Part shown: one piece after another, positions 36,276 through 47,883 of the stretch
How positions within the stretch are numbered: the first letter of the stretch is position 1
How the letters are laid out: each line of letters begins with the position of its first letter
Origin: Byssochlamys sp. IMV 00236
Lineage: Eukaryota; Ascomycota; Eurotiomycetes; Eurotiales; Thermoascaceae
DNA length: 64,000 nt
Assembly (NCBI GenBank): GCA_001931875.2
Contig: MSJH02000698.1
Location: 496,001 to 560,000 of the forward strand
Direction of reading: 5' to 3'
Notes under the pieces: generated by a model
What the model was told of the DNA's origin: nothing
Seen by the model: only the letters and a program-made list of their open reading frames with translations
The model's database searches: none
Position numbers and translations under genes: made by a program

Positions 36276-38408
36276 ATGGAGCACCAGACACAGCAGCCCG
36301 AGCATGGATCGCCGCTTGTGAGACGGTACAACGTGGAACGATCATGCATCCGATGCCACGAACGAAAGGTTCGATGCAGTAAGACGGTTCCATGCTCTGC
36401 ATGCCTCCGAGCTAAGCTTTCATGTCATTATCCGGGTCCAGAGCGAACAAAGCGTCGCTCACGGAGGCATGCCACTGGAGACCCCAACTTGACGCCTCGG
36501 TTAGAGAGACTAGAACGACTAATAGCCAAAATCCCCAAGAAAAGCTCTCAGAGTACAGACTCCGACCATGATATCATCTCTGGGTCAAAATCTGTGTCCG
36601 GACCTTCCTCCAGGCCTATCCCTGATATACGAGCGAGGCGAGATGCATCCCCGAAAGCGAGCCCCCAGGAGGGGCTTTTGCTGAAAGACGGTGCTTCCAC
36701 TCGGTATATAAATGAGATGTTATTTTCAAGTGTCTTGGAGAAAGTTAGTAGACATGATCAAGGGAAATACACATTTAGGGAGCATCACAGACTGAATCAT
36801 GTCTCACAGGAAAGCGAACTCCAGTCGGCCATTGACACACCTAGTGGTACTACTCCCGAGAGCAGATCGACCATAATGGGATTCGATGGCTTGATTTCAA
36901 ACCCACTGCAGTCGGCACATGATATCTCATCTTTCTTACCCTCTCGTCGGCAAGCAATGCTGTTATGGCAATCTTACCTGAATAACGTCGACCCTCTCAT
37001 AAAGGTCCTTCACATCCCAACGCTAGAACCAGTCATCTTTGCTGCCATAAATGATATCAAACATGCCCCTCCAGACGTAACAGCGCTTTTATTCTCTATC
37101 TACTTTGCAGCTGTGACGAGCCTAGGTTCTCCTGAGACACACATCATTGTCGGCCATGATCGACAATCAGCGCTCCAAACATACCAGAGGGGTCTGGAAG
37201 TATCCCTGCACATGGCATCATTCCTGGATTTACCTACGATAAGATCTCTACAAGCGATGTCTATATACCAGGTAAATACATATTTGCAATACCCGCCATT
37301 TTAGGATATAGCTCATTGATACTATTATCAGATGTGTCGCCGAAACATTAGTGGTGGTCGCTCTGGCTGGACTCTGAACGGGCTTCTAATCAGGGCAGCA
37401 CAATCAATCGGCCTTCATCGCGATGGAGAGCATTTCAAGCTATCTCCGTTTGAATGTGAAATGCGCCGTCGGCTATGGTGGCAGATCATCAGTACTGACG
37501 CTCGAGTTGCAGAAGACCATGGGATCTTGACTGGAGGGCTTGACAGCTTCTCTGATACGAAACTCCCAGCCAATGTGGATGATAGTGACTTATCTCCAGA
37601 CATGGAGGTTGCGCCAGTTTCAAAAACAAAATGGACGGAGATGACGAAGTTTCTCGTAACAGCCGAGATGAACAAAGCCATTGGGCAGATCTCTAGACTG
37701 TCTGCAGTGGGGCTCAACAACAGTGACAGAGCGACCAGCCTGGAGCAGATTCTGGATGAGGTGAAAACAAGCATAGAAAGCAAATATCTGCAGTACTGCG
37801 ACCCAAATATCCCTATACAGAGATCCGCGATACTATTAGCCCGTGTGCAGATTGGAAAAGTCGAAGTCTTCATCCGCCGGCAAAAACTGAAAGGCCTCAG
37901 CTGGGACGACTCTGCGGCTCAAGCTGCTTGTGAACAAACGCTTTCATTGGCATGCGATACCGCGGAAGTTGGTCTAGAAATGAAGACAGATGAGCTCTTG
38001 AGTAATTTCTTTTGGCTCTTTTCAAGCTTCCCGCAGTATCATATGCTTACCTATATCCTGTGGCATCTTTGTGTTCGGCCAGAAGCGCCTGGAACCGAGA
38101 GGGCATGGGATGTAGTGAATAAATCATTTGACTCAACTGATGCTCCAGACTGGCCAAACCATGGCCGGAAATGGAACGTGCTTCGCAAGCTCAGGGAGAA
38201 AGCACTTGATGTTCATCGTTCTCTACCAGCAAAGAGCGCGGATGAAGGTTTAACAAATCCAGATGCTCGTAACCTACAATGTGAAAATACCGGCGAAGGT
38301 ACCTTCGATATAGCTTTTGGAGATGGGACTCTTTGGGACCTAGACTCCTGCTTTCCGGATTGTGCGGTATTCAATCCTGTGTCTGATATTGCTGGTTGGA
38401 ACTTGTGA
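36276..38408 (+). CDS. Zn2Cys6 binuclear-cluster transcription factor
   Basis: Exons 36276-37271 and 37332-38408 give 690 aa (phase 0). The N-terminal zinc cluster has the spacing CX2CX6CX5CX2CX6C (Cys24, 27, 34, 40, 43 and 50), as in Gal4-type regulators, followed by a basic linker (TKRRSRRHATG) and a Leu-rich dimer region (LTPRLERLERLIAKI). The fungal-specific transcription factor middle domain (PF04082 type) spans about 190-460, with SRRQAMLLWQSYLNNVDPL and the MRRRLWWQIISTDARVAEDHG signature. It is a nuclear DNA-binding regulator. Its targets are unknown; the unrecognised protein just upstream is a possibility by position only. Confidence 0.9.
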
Positions 38409-40396
38409 AGTACGAGCAGACTTACTTCTACATCCAGGCCATCCTTGAGCCATTATTTGTGTGCATCCGGCGCAGTCTTGACTGTTCTTGATCAATGCGG
38501 CCGCTAAACCGGAACTGCTCTTCCAACGTGATTGGCACTTCTCGACGAACTTTCAGGGTCGATTGCCGAGTCCACTCCATATTACAGTCGTTGGCTCTTC
38601 ATCTCCTTAGAAAACAGGCTAGACTGGATAACTGACCTGCGCCGTCCAATACAGCGAGATACTAGTGCTTGTCGACCATTACGAAGACCGCACTTTACAT
38701 CTGCGTCCCTGATAGCACAGTGACCATTTTTATTGAATTTCTGTATCAAATAGTGGAGAAAATAGTATGATCGTCGGCTTCATCGACCCTGCAGATTATG
38801 CAGATCCCCCATGACGATCAACAGCTAGAATCGCGGAACCCGCTCTAGAATTGTTAGCAGTAAACTAGCTTAGTCTGTGTTCAGAAAATGATGCTGACCG
38901 GGGGTCCCTTGCTTTCATGGGACTCTATGAGTCTATCGTGAACGGCTTTTTGGCTAAAAGAAAGGTTCTGTGAGAACTTTTGGCCGCGCGATCACGCCTT
39001 AAAACAGGTCCACAATATGCGTTCGGACGTCTCACTTGTGCACTCATAATTCACAAATTCAAACATAAAATATGCCTTCTTACGGAGTAGACAATGCTGT
39101 TTCAGTCGCTGGCTGGTCCCTGTCTCAAACTACGTGACGAGACCCCTTTTCTAATTCTTCTGCCACATGAGGATACCTGCTGTCAAGGATCATCGTGACT
39201 TTCCCTGGTCCCATATGCGGGGAGAATCCAGTCCCACGGAGTATTCTGTATCTATACCTGTCAGAAAACTTTGAAAGTTCCGCTTACAAACTAATTACCG
39301 TTTTGCGAGTATTCCGGATATAGAACCTTTTACATACCTAACTCTGTACTTCCGGCCAACAAGCCTGGTTGCGCTCTCCACATTTGAGACAGCGCGTATA
39401 ATGCATATTTCTGACAGATATTACATTTTCGACGAAATTATTCGAACAAACATAGGAATATTCTGTTATTACATCCCAATTCGAGAATCTGTCGTTGTAT
39501 GTCGGCTTAGAGCTACGGCAAATACTTACTTCCGACAGTCATTCAGGGGTTCGCCGCCTTGATGCTGAAACGAGTCTGCGACACACAACGATTGAACGCG
39601 TTGCCCTCGTTTCCATACAGAGTAACTATCCTTTCGATCTTGCTGGGAGAATGCATCTAGGTTGATACTGCTGTGGACTGATTACCGAAAATGGAGTCGT
39701 ATTTGCCTCAAAATCAACCCTGGCGTAACTATTCCTAGAGACACCCCCTGAACACGTTACCGGATAGACGCGACGTGTCAGCGACATCCCCAACAATGGT
39801 CTAGGACGAGCGCATTATTTCATGTCGTTTTGCTTAATTAGTTTGTGTCTTGGCTCGATGTCAAGAGATCCGAGCAATTGACTTTTAAGAGAGATCATGG
39901 GTCCTCGTATAAGGCGACTTGCTCTCTCTGCCTTCTAGCAGGAGCGGCACCTCACATCATTCATTTTTTTTTTAAATTTCTTTTTATATTTCATTTAGAC
40001 CTTGTTCATATTGTTTCGAAGGGTGTTTTGGCCGGACCAATCTCCTCTTTTGAGTTCTATTCTTCCAGATTTTTCACTCATTTCGGACGCTTGTTGCTAT
40101 TGCAGCTTGTGTACCCTTCCTTTTTCCCATATCAACGTATATTCCTAGATCTCTCGATTTGTCAGGACATAAAGAAGTATTGAAAACACCGACCTGTGCT
40201 TCGCTTCCCACTAGAACTTCGAACATATCCTATTCTGTGCTGGAACCAAAGTTTGGCTCCCAAAAGCCCAAATTCATCTCTGAAAGCTTGTATGTATGAC
40301 TGATCCATCAAACACTAAGAATGATATAGTTCCTCATGATAACCATACTGACGGACTGCTTTTACAGAACTTTGTCGTTTCCTCTAGTCCGCAAAA
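38409..40396. other. Intergenic region between the regulator and the peroxiredoxin-like gene
   Basis: This is AT-rich and has no supported gene. A 63-codon frame at 38532-38723 is not recognisable. One copy of TACGGAGTA lies at 39081-39089. From 39960 to 40110 the plus strand is very T-rich, like a leader of the next gene. Confidence 0.45.
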
Positions 40397-41798
40397 ATGA
40401 CCGTCACTATCACCATGTCCCAGGAACCCTTCCCGGCATTCCATCAATCAGACGCGCAGACATGGGCATCCGACCCATCATCTCAGCAAACATTCGTCCG
40501 AGTCCAACCAGTTCAACCCCGAAGATCAATAGTTCCACCAAACCTTGCCTTCAAGGATATTCCCAAGCCAGCATTCGGCGTATCCATCATAAAGACAGAT
40601 ACCCATTCTATATCTTCACCGAAATGCGCCTCTATCGCGGATAAATCCCTACCCCCGACACCATTCGGTGAAGCATTCGGGCACGATGAGGGTGAAATTT
40701 CTCCGGATTCTGACCGTCTGTTAGATGAACCGGGGGAGGATGTCGAAGTGTCGAGTGAGCTACCGTCGAAGATGATGCTAGAAGAAGCGGCTGTTCTACC
40801 GGTTATTGATGCACATGGGGTTCAGATGCCTTTTAGGAATGTGTATATGCCGTCAAATGCGCTGGAAAAGAAACGAGTGATGGTGATTTTTGTTCGGCAT
40901 TTTTTCTGTGGGGTGAGTTTTACATTTATCCCCTACCTACCCAGAGTTTGATATCAGACATCTCATCTCATCCATTCCATCCCATTCAATCTATATGAAC
41001 TTGGAACCACCACCAACAACAACATGCATCCATGAATAAAATCCAAATTAACTTACAATTCCCATCCAGAACTGCCAAGAATACCTCCGATCCCTCACAT
41101 CCGCCATCCCCTCACCGACCACAATCCCAGACGGAACCGAACTAGTTATCATCGGCTGCGGTTCCCCATCTCTCATCACCATGTACAAAGAAGAAACATC
41201 CTGTCCCTTCCCCGTCTACGCGGACCCTACTAAACGATTATACCGCGCCCTCGGGATGGGACGCACCTTGAACCTCGGCCGGAACGATCCAGAATATATC
41301 CATCGCTCTCTACTTACGGGGATGTTCCAAAGCGTCGTGCAAGGCGTCAAGCGACTCGGTGAAGGAGATGCTTTTCGAGGTGGTGATATGAGGCAGATTG
41401 GTGGTGAATTTGTCTTTGAAGCTACTCGGGATTGGAGATTTGATTACGGAAAACAAGAAGGAGCTGGATCGGACGTCGATGTGAAGGTAACCTGGTGTCA
41501 TCGGATGCGGAATACGAGAGATCACGCTGAGATCAGAGTCATTTGTCGCGTTCTCGGGCTGGAATGCGATAGCGACAGCGAGAAGCATAAGTCGATTAAC
41601 GGAGAGCCGAAATGGAGACGACGACGACAGCCTGGGAGACGTTGGACGGTCAATCTCGCGCATGCAATGGCTGTGGCTAATGGACATAGACATAGCTGGA
41701 GTAAACTCAGCAAGAGTGTTGATGCTGGGAAGACGGGGATTTTTGGGAAGTCGTCTAGGGGGGGTGATTGCACTTGTGATCATAGCAGCAGTGCGTAG
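40397..41798 (+). CDS. AhpC/TSA (peroxiredoxin-like) family protein
   Basis: Exons 40397-40912 and 41070-41798 give 414 aa (157-nt intron, phase 0). A disordered N-terminus of about 130 residues precedes the thioredoxin-like fold. The core reads MVIFVRHFFCGNCQEYLRSL, with a CGNC redox pair at about 171-174 generated across the splice. It continues with ELVIIGCGSPSLITMY, FPVYADPTKRLYRALGM and the GGEFVF strand near the C-terminus, all typical of the fungal AhpC/TSA antioxidant family (PRXL2/AAED1-like). A basic region (WRRRRQPGRRW) and a cysteine-containing tail (GDCTCDHSSSA) end the protein. Peroxide reduction is a family inference; thiol-disulfide signalling is also possible. A second start is possible at 40415. 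Confidence 0.85.
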
Positions 41799-44700
41799 TT
41801 GCGTCCTGTTTTACTTGTGGTTTGATTCGTTCATAGATACCTTCGTTGAAATTATAAAGGAGATTCTGAACTGGGGTTCTTGTTATGTTAGGAATAGAGA
41901 TAATCCCGTGCTGACTCCCTCTGATACTGATACTGATGCCGGGAGTATATATATCTGAGAGAAGCATGTTTGCGGTGCCTTTTTTTTTATTGTGTGTATT
42001 GTATAGTCGAGATCTACTACTGGGTGATGAAAGCGTGCTTTACGCTATTTTCTGAATAAATTCATAAGTCATCGTCTTTAGAAAGATGAATGGAACTTTA
42101 TCTCGTCTCCAAATTATATTAACGCACGGTGAAAAATAGAATCACTTTCCTTCCTCTGACAGCAACCCTATGTCAAAGTATTATAGGAGACAAAGTCCCT
42201 AACCTATCCCCATACTAATAAGTCTTGAACTGTATAAGTAAGATAAACTACAAGGGAAATAAATTTTTTTTCTGTCCTTTTCCACACACTCATTGATCGA
42301 ATACACATCACAAGACCTACAGCACGATAAATATATGTATATCCAAGATTTAACCAAGTACACAGCGAACCACCTAACTATCCTTAACCACACCCTTAAT
42401 TCTGTAGCGGACGTAGTTACCTATAACCCTATACAGACAAAACGCCAAGCCGCAATAGGGCACCCAATCATCATTCAAATAAGATCAAATATAAAAACGA
42501 ACTCTTCATGCTCATGTATACGTACCCTATACACGTATTCCACATACGCGTCCCACCGCATTTTAGCTTTGGCAGACGTTTCAGCGATGAGCTCGCGCCG
42601 TAGCGGACAGGGATACGGGTACGTAGGTAGCAAGAGGGCGTAGATAAGGAGAGAACGAATAATTAACTACCATACTGTTGAATGCAGCGGCTATCCATGT
42701 GGGATGGGGGGATATGTATGTACAGTAATTGTGGTAAGATGTTGTAATTTTGTTCTATGCGTTATCAGGGCGAGGGACGGGTCCAAGCGCCAAGATTGTT
42801 TGATGGATGCGAGGCGCATTAGGATAATGAAGGGGTAAATTAGTTAGAAAGGGAGTCATTTACCATGTAATACTTATCCTGTTGAAGGCAAAGAAATGGT
42901 GGGGTTGCTGTTAAGTAGTGATGAAGTGATTAATCCATGAGTGAGTGAGTAACTAGATGTAAGTGGCACAGCAGCCCTGTTCCTGCATGCGAGAATGTCG
43001 ATCTCTGCGATTGAGTTTTCGGACACCGTTCAGCAGTTTGAGCTTGTGTAGTTGTCTTGATAGAGGTGAGAGCCATGAATGAGAGTTATACTATCCCATG
43101 TCTCGAGTCCGTACAGTAAGTACCATAGTAAGAAGGGACAAGTCCATCACAGCGCACAACTCTGACGTGCTGTAAGCAGCGACAAGATGGGAAAAGGCGA
43201 AATTCCCCTGTCAAAGCGGATGCGCAGGATGAAAAAAGATGAGCGAACTCCAGGAGGCGTTAAGCTTGTGGAAACCGTTGGCCAACGATCGATCCGTCAC
43301 GGAACAGCCCGAGGGGTCTAGACCAGTCCCCGCACAGTCCTTTTAAACCTGGCAGATCTCCAATGGAACAACAACGAGCAGGTCCGTTGTAGGTCGATGG
43401 CCCTGTAAATTATCATCATCTCGCATGAAGAAATGCATCCAGGACAAGGGGCGTTCCCTGGTGAGCGGCCCAGGATGTGGTAAAGAGGTTTCGTGCCATT
43501 TTGCAGCGTTGCTGACAGCCCGAAATCACCGATCGGATCTCCCTAGAAACTTCCAGGGGAGAGAGTGTTGCTTTTGATTTGACGGAAGGACGAGATAACG
43601 TTCCTTGGGTTGCGATCGGGATGTCTCTCCGCCTGATTGCAGCGACTTTACCATAACGCAGTGTTCCGCCGGTTTTGTGGCCATCACCGATACAGAGGCA
43701 GAACCCTGAAAACAAAGGTATGTGATAGGGTCTATGGGTAGAATGAAGACAGGTTCTTTCTGGCACCATCGAATTTTCTCGTAGCGGGCGCCTTCAGGCG
43801 TTGGCCGGGAGACGGGATCTAGATCACCGGCCAGTATATTGTATTACTGCTATTCCCCGTATGGTTGAAAGGAGAATCGGCTAGAGGCTCGAAGGTTCCA
43901 GAGATATGGATCGTCTACTGGAGACCCGACAATTCGAACATGCTATAGCACTAAAGGAGTAGTTAGCTGCATGACATTTTCTCGCCATCTGTATGGTGGA
44001 GCGTCGCAATAGGCAGACCGGGGATAGCAGCATCAACCGACAGGGCTGGAACGCAAATGATGCACGATCAAGTTTCGGAATCAAACATCATCAAGATTTA
44101 TCGGTCTGGTGGTGACAAGACAGTCATTATTGCTGTCCTAGTCCATACGTGACGAGACAACCTGAAACTGGAAAGGTGGTACGACTTGGTAATAATATCA
44201 GACAAGGTACCCTTGGAATCGCGGAACCGCCACTTGTGCGGCTGATCGTCTGGTGAATCATCATTATTCGACGTATACCCAGGGTATCAAGTCTTGAAGA
44301 GGCAGGTTCAGCCCGGGACGATTGTCATTGACAAGAGCATCTGGCGAATTCTGGAGGAAGCAAAGAGACACCCCGGGGTGTCATATCAGCCGTGATGATG
44401 GATTAATAACTGGCATGATGTTTCCGGAAGAGGGAAGAGTCAAAGCTTCCATCGTCCAACTCGACTCATTTCATGCCTGAGGGCAGACGAGGATATTTGC
44501 CGTCGGCTGCGGATGCACGCTAAGGAATAACAACATCGTAAGGATGATGACTCTTGTGGTGGGTAGCCCATGGATTATATCCCATTGACGAGTAGCGTCT
44601 GTGTTACAGGAAAAGGCGTGAGGATGGGCAGGCTAGACATTCTAATACAAAGTAGTAACTATTGGTTAAGCCATCAGTAAAGCGTTGCCGTCAGGTTCCG

Positions 44701-45050
44701 TACTGGGTGTACAAAGCAGCGGAATTTACGAAGGCAACCATACTCTCTGATTAGGAGTATGTATATTAGCTGGTCTGACGAGATTATCCATTGTGGACCC
44801 CGGTGTTGACTTGTCATAGTGTATGTTAGTCCTCGTTCACCAAATTGGGCATTGAGATAGATAGAACATGGATAGATACTTCGTAGAAGTACAGCACACA
44901 CACAGCCAGGATCGAGTGCCCCGCATCCCAAGAAGCTTGAGGGGCGGTTGACCATAGCCTATGTACCCCACCTACCTTGACAGCCATGAAGGACAAAAGA
45001 AAAAATAAAGTGACACAGACCTGAATAAGCCGCAGCCTTACATGGGGTGA

Positions 45051-45069
45051 TAATAATAATAATAATAAT
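45051..45069. repeat. TAA trinucleotide repeat
   Basis: A short (TAA)n microsatellite of about 19 bp lies in the gene-poor region. Confidence 0.9.
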
Positions 45070-46116
45070 GGAAAAACGAGTGTAACTATCCCACCTCCGA
45101 ATAGGGATGGTTTGCGAGGTCAAAGATGGATTTCTAACATGGAAATCAACACGATTCTCCACGAGTAAACAAGAATGTCCGACCCAATGAACATCAATTA
45201 ATCGGTCCGCATCGTCGGGAAGTCAGGAAATGACAGAAACGACCAGAACAGGCAATACGACGCGCAGACTCGAGAAGCACGTTTCCCCCCCCCCCTCCAA
45301 GCCTGTTTTTTGCCGTTGCGGTCTGCGGGTCATTATTCTTCTTCTCCAACCTTGTATCTAACTTACTTAGTTGCTGCAATCGTCAACCGAACAGGCACGC
45401 CTGGTGATATCTTGCCCGATGAGGAGATGCAATGCAACAAACAGCCTCGGGCTGAGCTCGCTCTCAGGAGGGGTTAGTAAATAATTCGCTGCGCGCTCAA
45501 GGCGGCAGGACGAGAAAGAGTGTCACGAGATAAGTTTAATGCAGCTTCCCTGATGCATGACATCGCGTGTAGTTTCCAGGCAATGGAGACTGCGCACGTT
45601 GACAAGTGCAAGGTCATTGATGCCCGCTCGTGGGAAGATCCCAGTGACGGCTGGGCGATACCCTCTGCCATCGGCGATTCGACTCCGGGTCATGGAAGAC
45701 GCATCGAAGGGCACGGTGCGGATGGAGCGGGTGCAACGCCCTTGACAAAGCCAGGTACGGACTGAAGGCCGCCGCAGTATTATTATTAACTGTATTATTT
45801 ATTAGTTACGTGGGAGTTGTCTCCGCATCAAACAAACAATGATTAATGAGAGTGTCTGAGCGGGTAACATCGGCTGGATAGTTAACTATGGTATTGACTA
45901 AATGACAATAATAATAATCCTTCATGAATTAGTTAATACTCGTAGACAGTAGTTAGGGCAGCGAATAAGTAATGTGAGCAGTAACAATCATAGAGTACCA
46001 TAGAGTAGAGTAACTAGAGCGGAATGATAGGAGCGGGAAAAGGAAATGTGGACCCTGTAAGTTACTTTTTTTGTTTTTAATCTTTTTGCCCTATCCTCCC
46101 TTATCACATCAATAAT

Positions 46117-46176
46117 GAAATAAAATAAAATAAAAAATAAAAAATAAAAAATAAAAAATAAAAAATAAAGAATAAA
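46117..46176. repeat. A-rich repeat with a 7-bp unit (AAAAAAT)
   Basis: A roughly 60-bp run changes from TAAAA units to AAAAAAT-type 7-bp units. It has no coding content. Confidence 0.85.
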
Positions 46177-46745
46177 GATACCATTCCATGACGAACCCCC
46201 CCTGGCTAGAGGCGTCAATGTTTCCGTCTGGCTGGGAACGGGCTTTCCGCAGCCTTTCGGGCTGCCCGGCTAGCTAACAAGCTAGTCGCGACCGCCCTTG
46301 CCTGCAAAAGCTTCGCCACTGGTGCAATTCAGGGATGAAGATGAAGGCAGCTTGCTGACCTGCACAGGAAAGAAATAAATAAAGAAATAAAGAGAGAAAG
46401 AACACGAACAGTTCTGATGCGATTACGAGGTCTTTGCAATAATGGCCGGAGATAATAATTAATTCGATCTGACCTGCAGAGATGGTGAACCAACCGACCG
46501 GACCGAGTACGAGATACGAGGTACGTAGCCTTGTCCTCTCCGTCCAGGGACCTCACAGCCCTGGAATTACTGCTTTTGGTTAAGGGCCCGTACCAGCCAC
46601 TAAAACGGTAAGTTACGCTAGCGCTGTGACAGCTGTATTGTTACGCGGAACGGTACCATGACGGCGGACCATTGCAGTGGGTGGTACTGTACAGTACTTT
46701 TAGTTAGATCATGACGCCAGAGAAAATAAATAATAATGAATGCTT

Positions 46746-46761
46746 TACTCCGTATGGAGTA
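46746..46761. repeat. Perfect inverted repeat containing the TACTCCGTA motif
   Basis: TACTCC and GGAGTA form two 6-bp arms around a 4-bp loop (GTAT). The left part also equals the TACGGAGTA motif on the reverse strand, which recurs elsewhere in the window. Confidence 0.7.
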
Positions 46762-47187
46762 TTATTATTACTCTATCTAACTCTAGTTGTCAGGATAAGC
46801 ACCAGAAGCACACTAGATGCTCCTAATCAATCTAACACAAGATTAAACCCCGAACCCGCTTGGGGACTTGATCGCAACGGGGCCGGCTTGGTTTTACCCC
46901 CCTCCTTGTGAACAATCAATCGATCTGCACCCCGTCACGTGCCGATCGAGCGGTAGTGATGATGTCATCCTTGCAGGGCCCGGAGACCGCTGTTTGCGCG
47001 GTCGGCGGGCTTTGCTGCTAGGTTAAGGAGCCGTCCCCATTAAGTGACTACTTCCTCTCTCTGCAACAATGAAGGATCATGGCAGGTATGGATCTCATCG
47101 CCGGGGTTACCAAGGAACAAGAAAAGCCATCAGAGGAGGAAGAATCCGAGATCCACACACGGTCACTCAAAAGTCAACCTTCAAGGG

Positions 47188-47203
47188 TACGGAGTACGGA
47201 GTA
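47188..47203. repeat. Overlapping double copy of TACGGAGTA
   Basis: Two copies overlap by two bases here. Other exact copies on either strand are at 6898, 7755, 8023, 39081, 46746 and 51448, all outside genes. I listed these by eye, so others may be missed. Confidence 0.75.
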
Positions 47204-47847
47204 GATAGACTACACTTTGCCCTTTTCTTCCCTGTCATGACAAAGGCGAGTGGATCGGACTCGCTGAGCTATCCCGGAAATAGGCAGGCCAATCGACGAT
47301 CCCCACGAGAAAACGGCGTGGCTCTCAGACTGAGAGAACAAAAGCTACTTAGTTATCTACAAGGCTCAAGCAGTAGTTAGGCCTTCCAGGAGAGACATTG
47401 GTTCATTTAGGCCGTCACCGCCAATGAAGCGAGAATCGGAAAATGCCTCCTACTCGACTGTAGACCGGTTGCTTCTAAGCCAAGAAACCATATCGTCATG
47501 TGAGCTGGCCCGCGATGTCCTCGCATGCCATAAACCCGGGGAATGCCTGCGGTCAAAAAGGGGGAGGGCACGGGGAGCGATAGATCGTGGAGATGGGCAT
47601 AAACACACCCGGATCACCCCTATCTGCGGGGTGAGATGCACGAACTGGTCTGTTTTGAGTACGATCGAGGCTATTGTCTGATGATCTTCGAACGGCGATA
47701 ATACTACGTAGTAATAGAATCGAGCGAGGACCGCGGGTTAGCTCATCAGAGGTTGGGTGCACAGAAATGGTTTCCGCTCTAAATGAGGAAACCAGACGTC
47801 TCGAACAGAAACCCTCTGCCTGAAGGACGGGGGAAACAAAGAGAGAG

Positions 47848-47883
47848 GTGCTAACTATAGCTATAGTAGTTAGTAGTTAGCAC
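47848..47883. repeat. Inverted repeat with 10-bp arms
   Basis: GTGCTAACTA at 47848-47857 is the reverse complement of TAGTTAGCAC at 47874-47883. The 16-bp spacer also repeats TAGTTAG, so a stable hairpin is possible. No neighbouring gene explains it. Confidence 0.65.
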
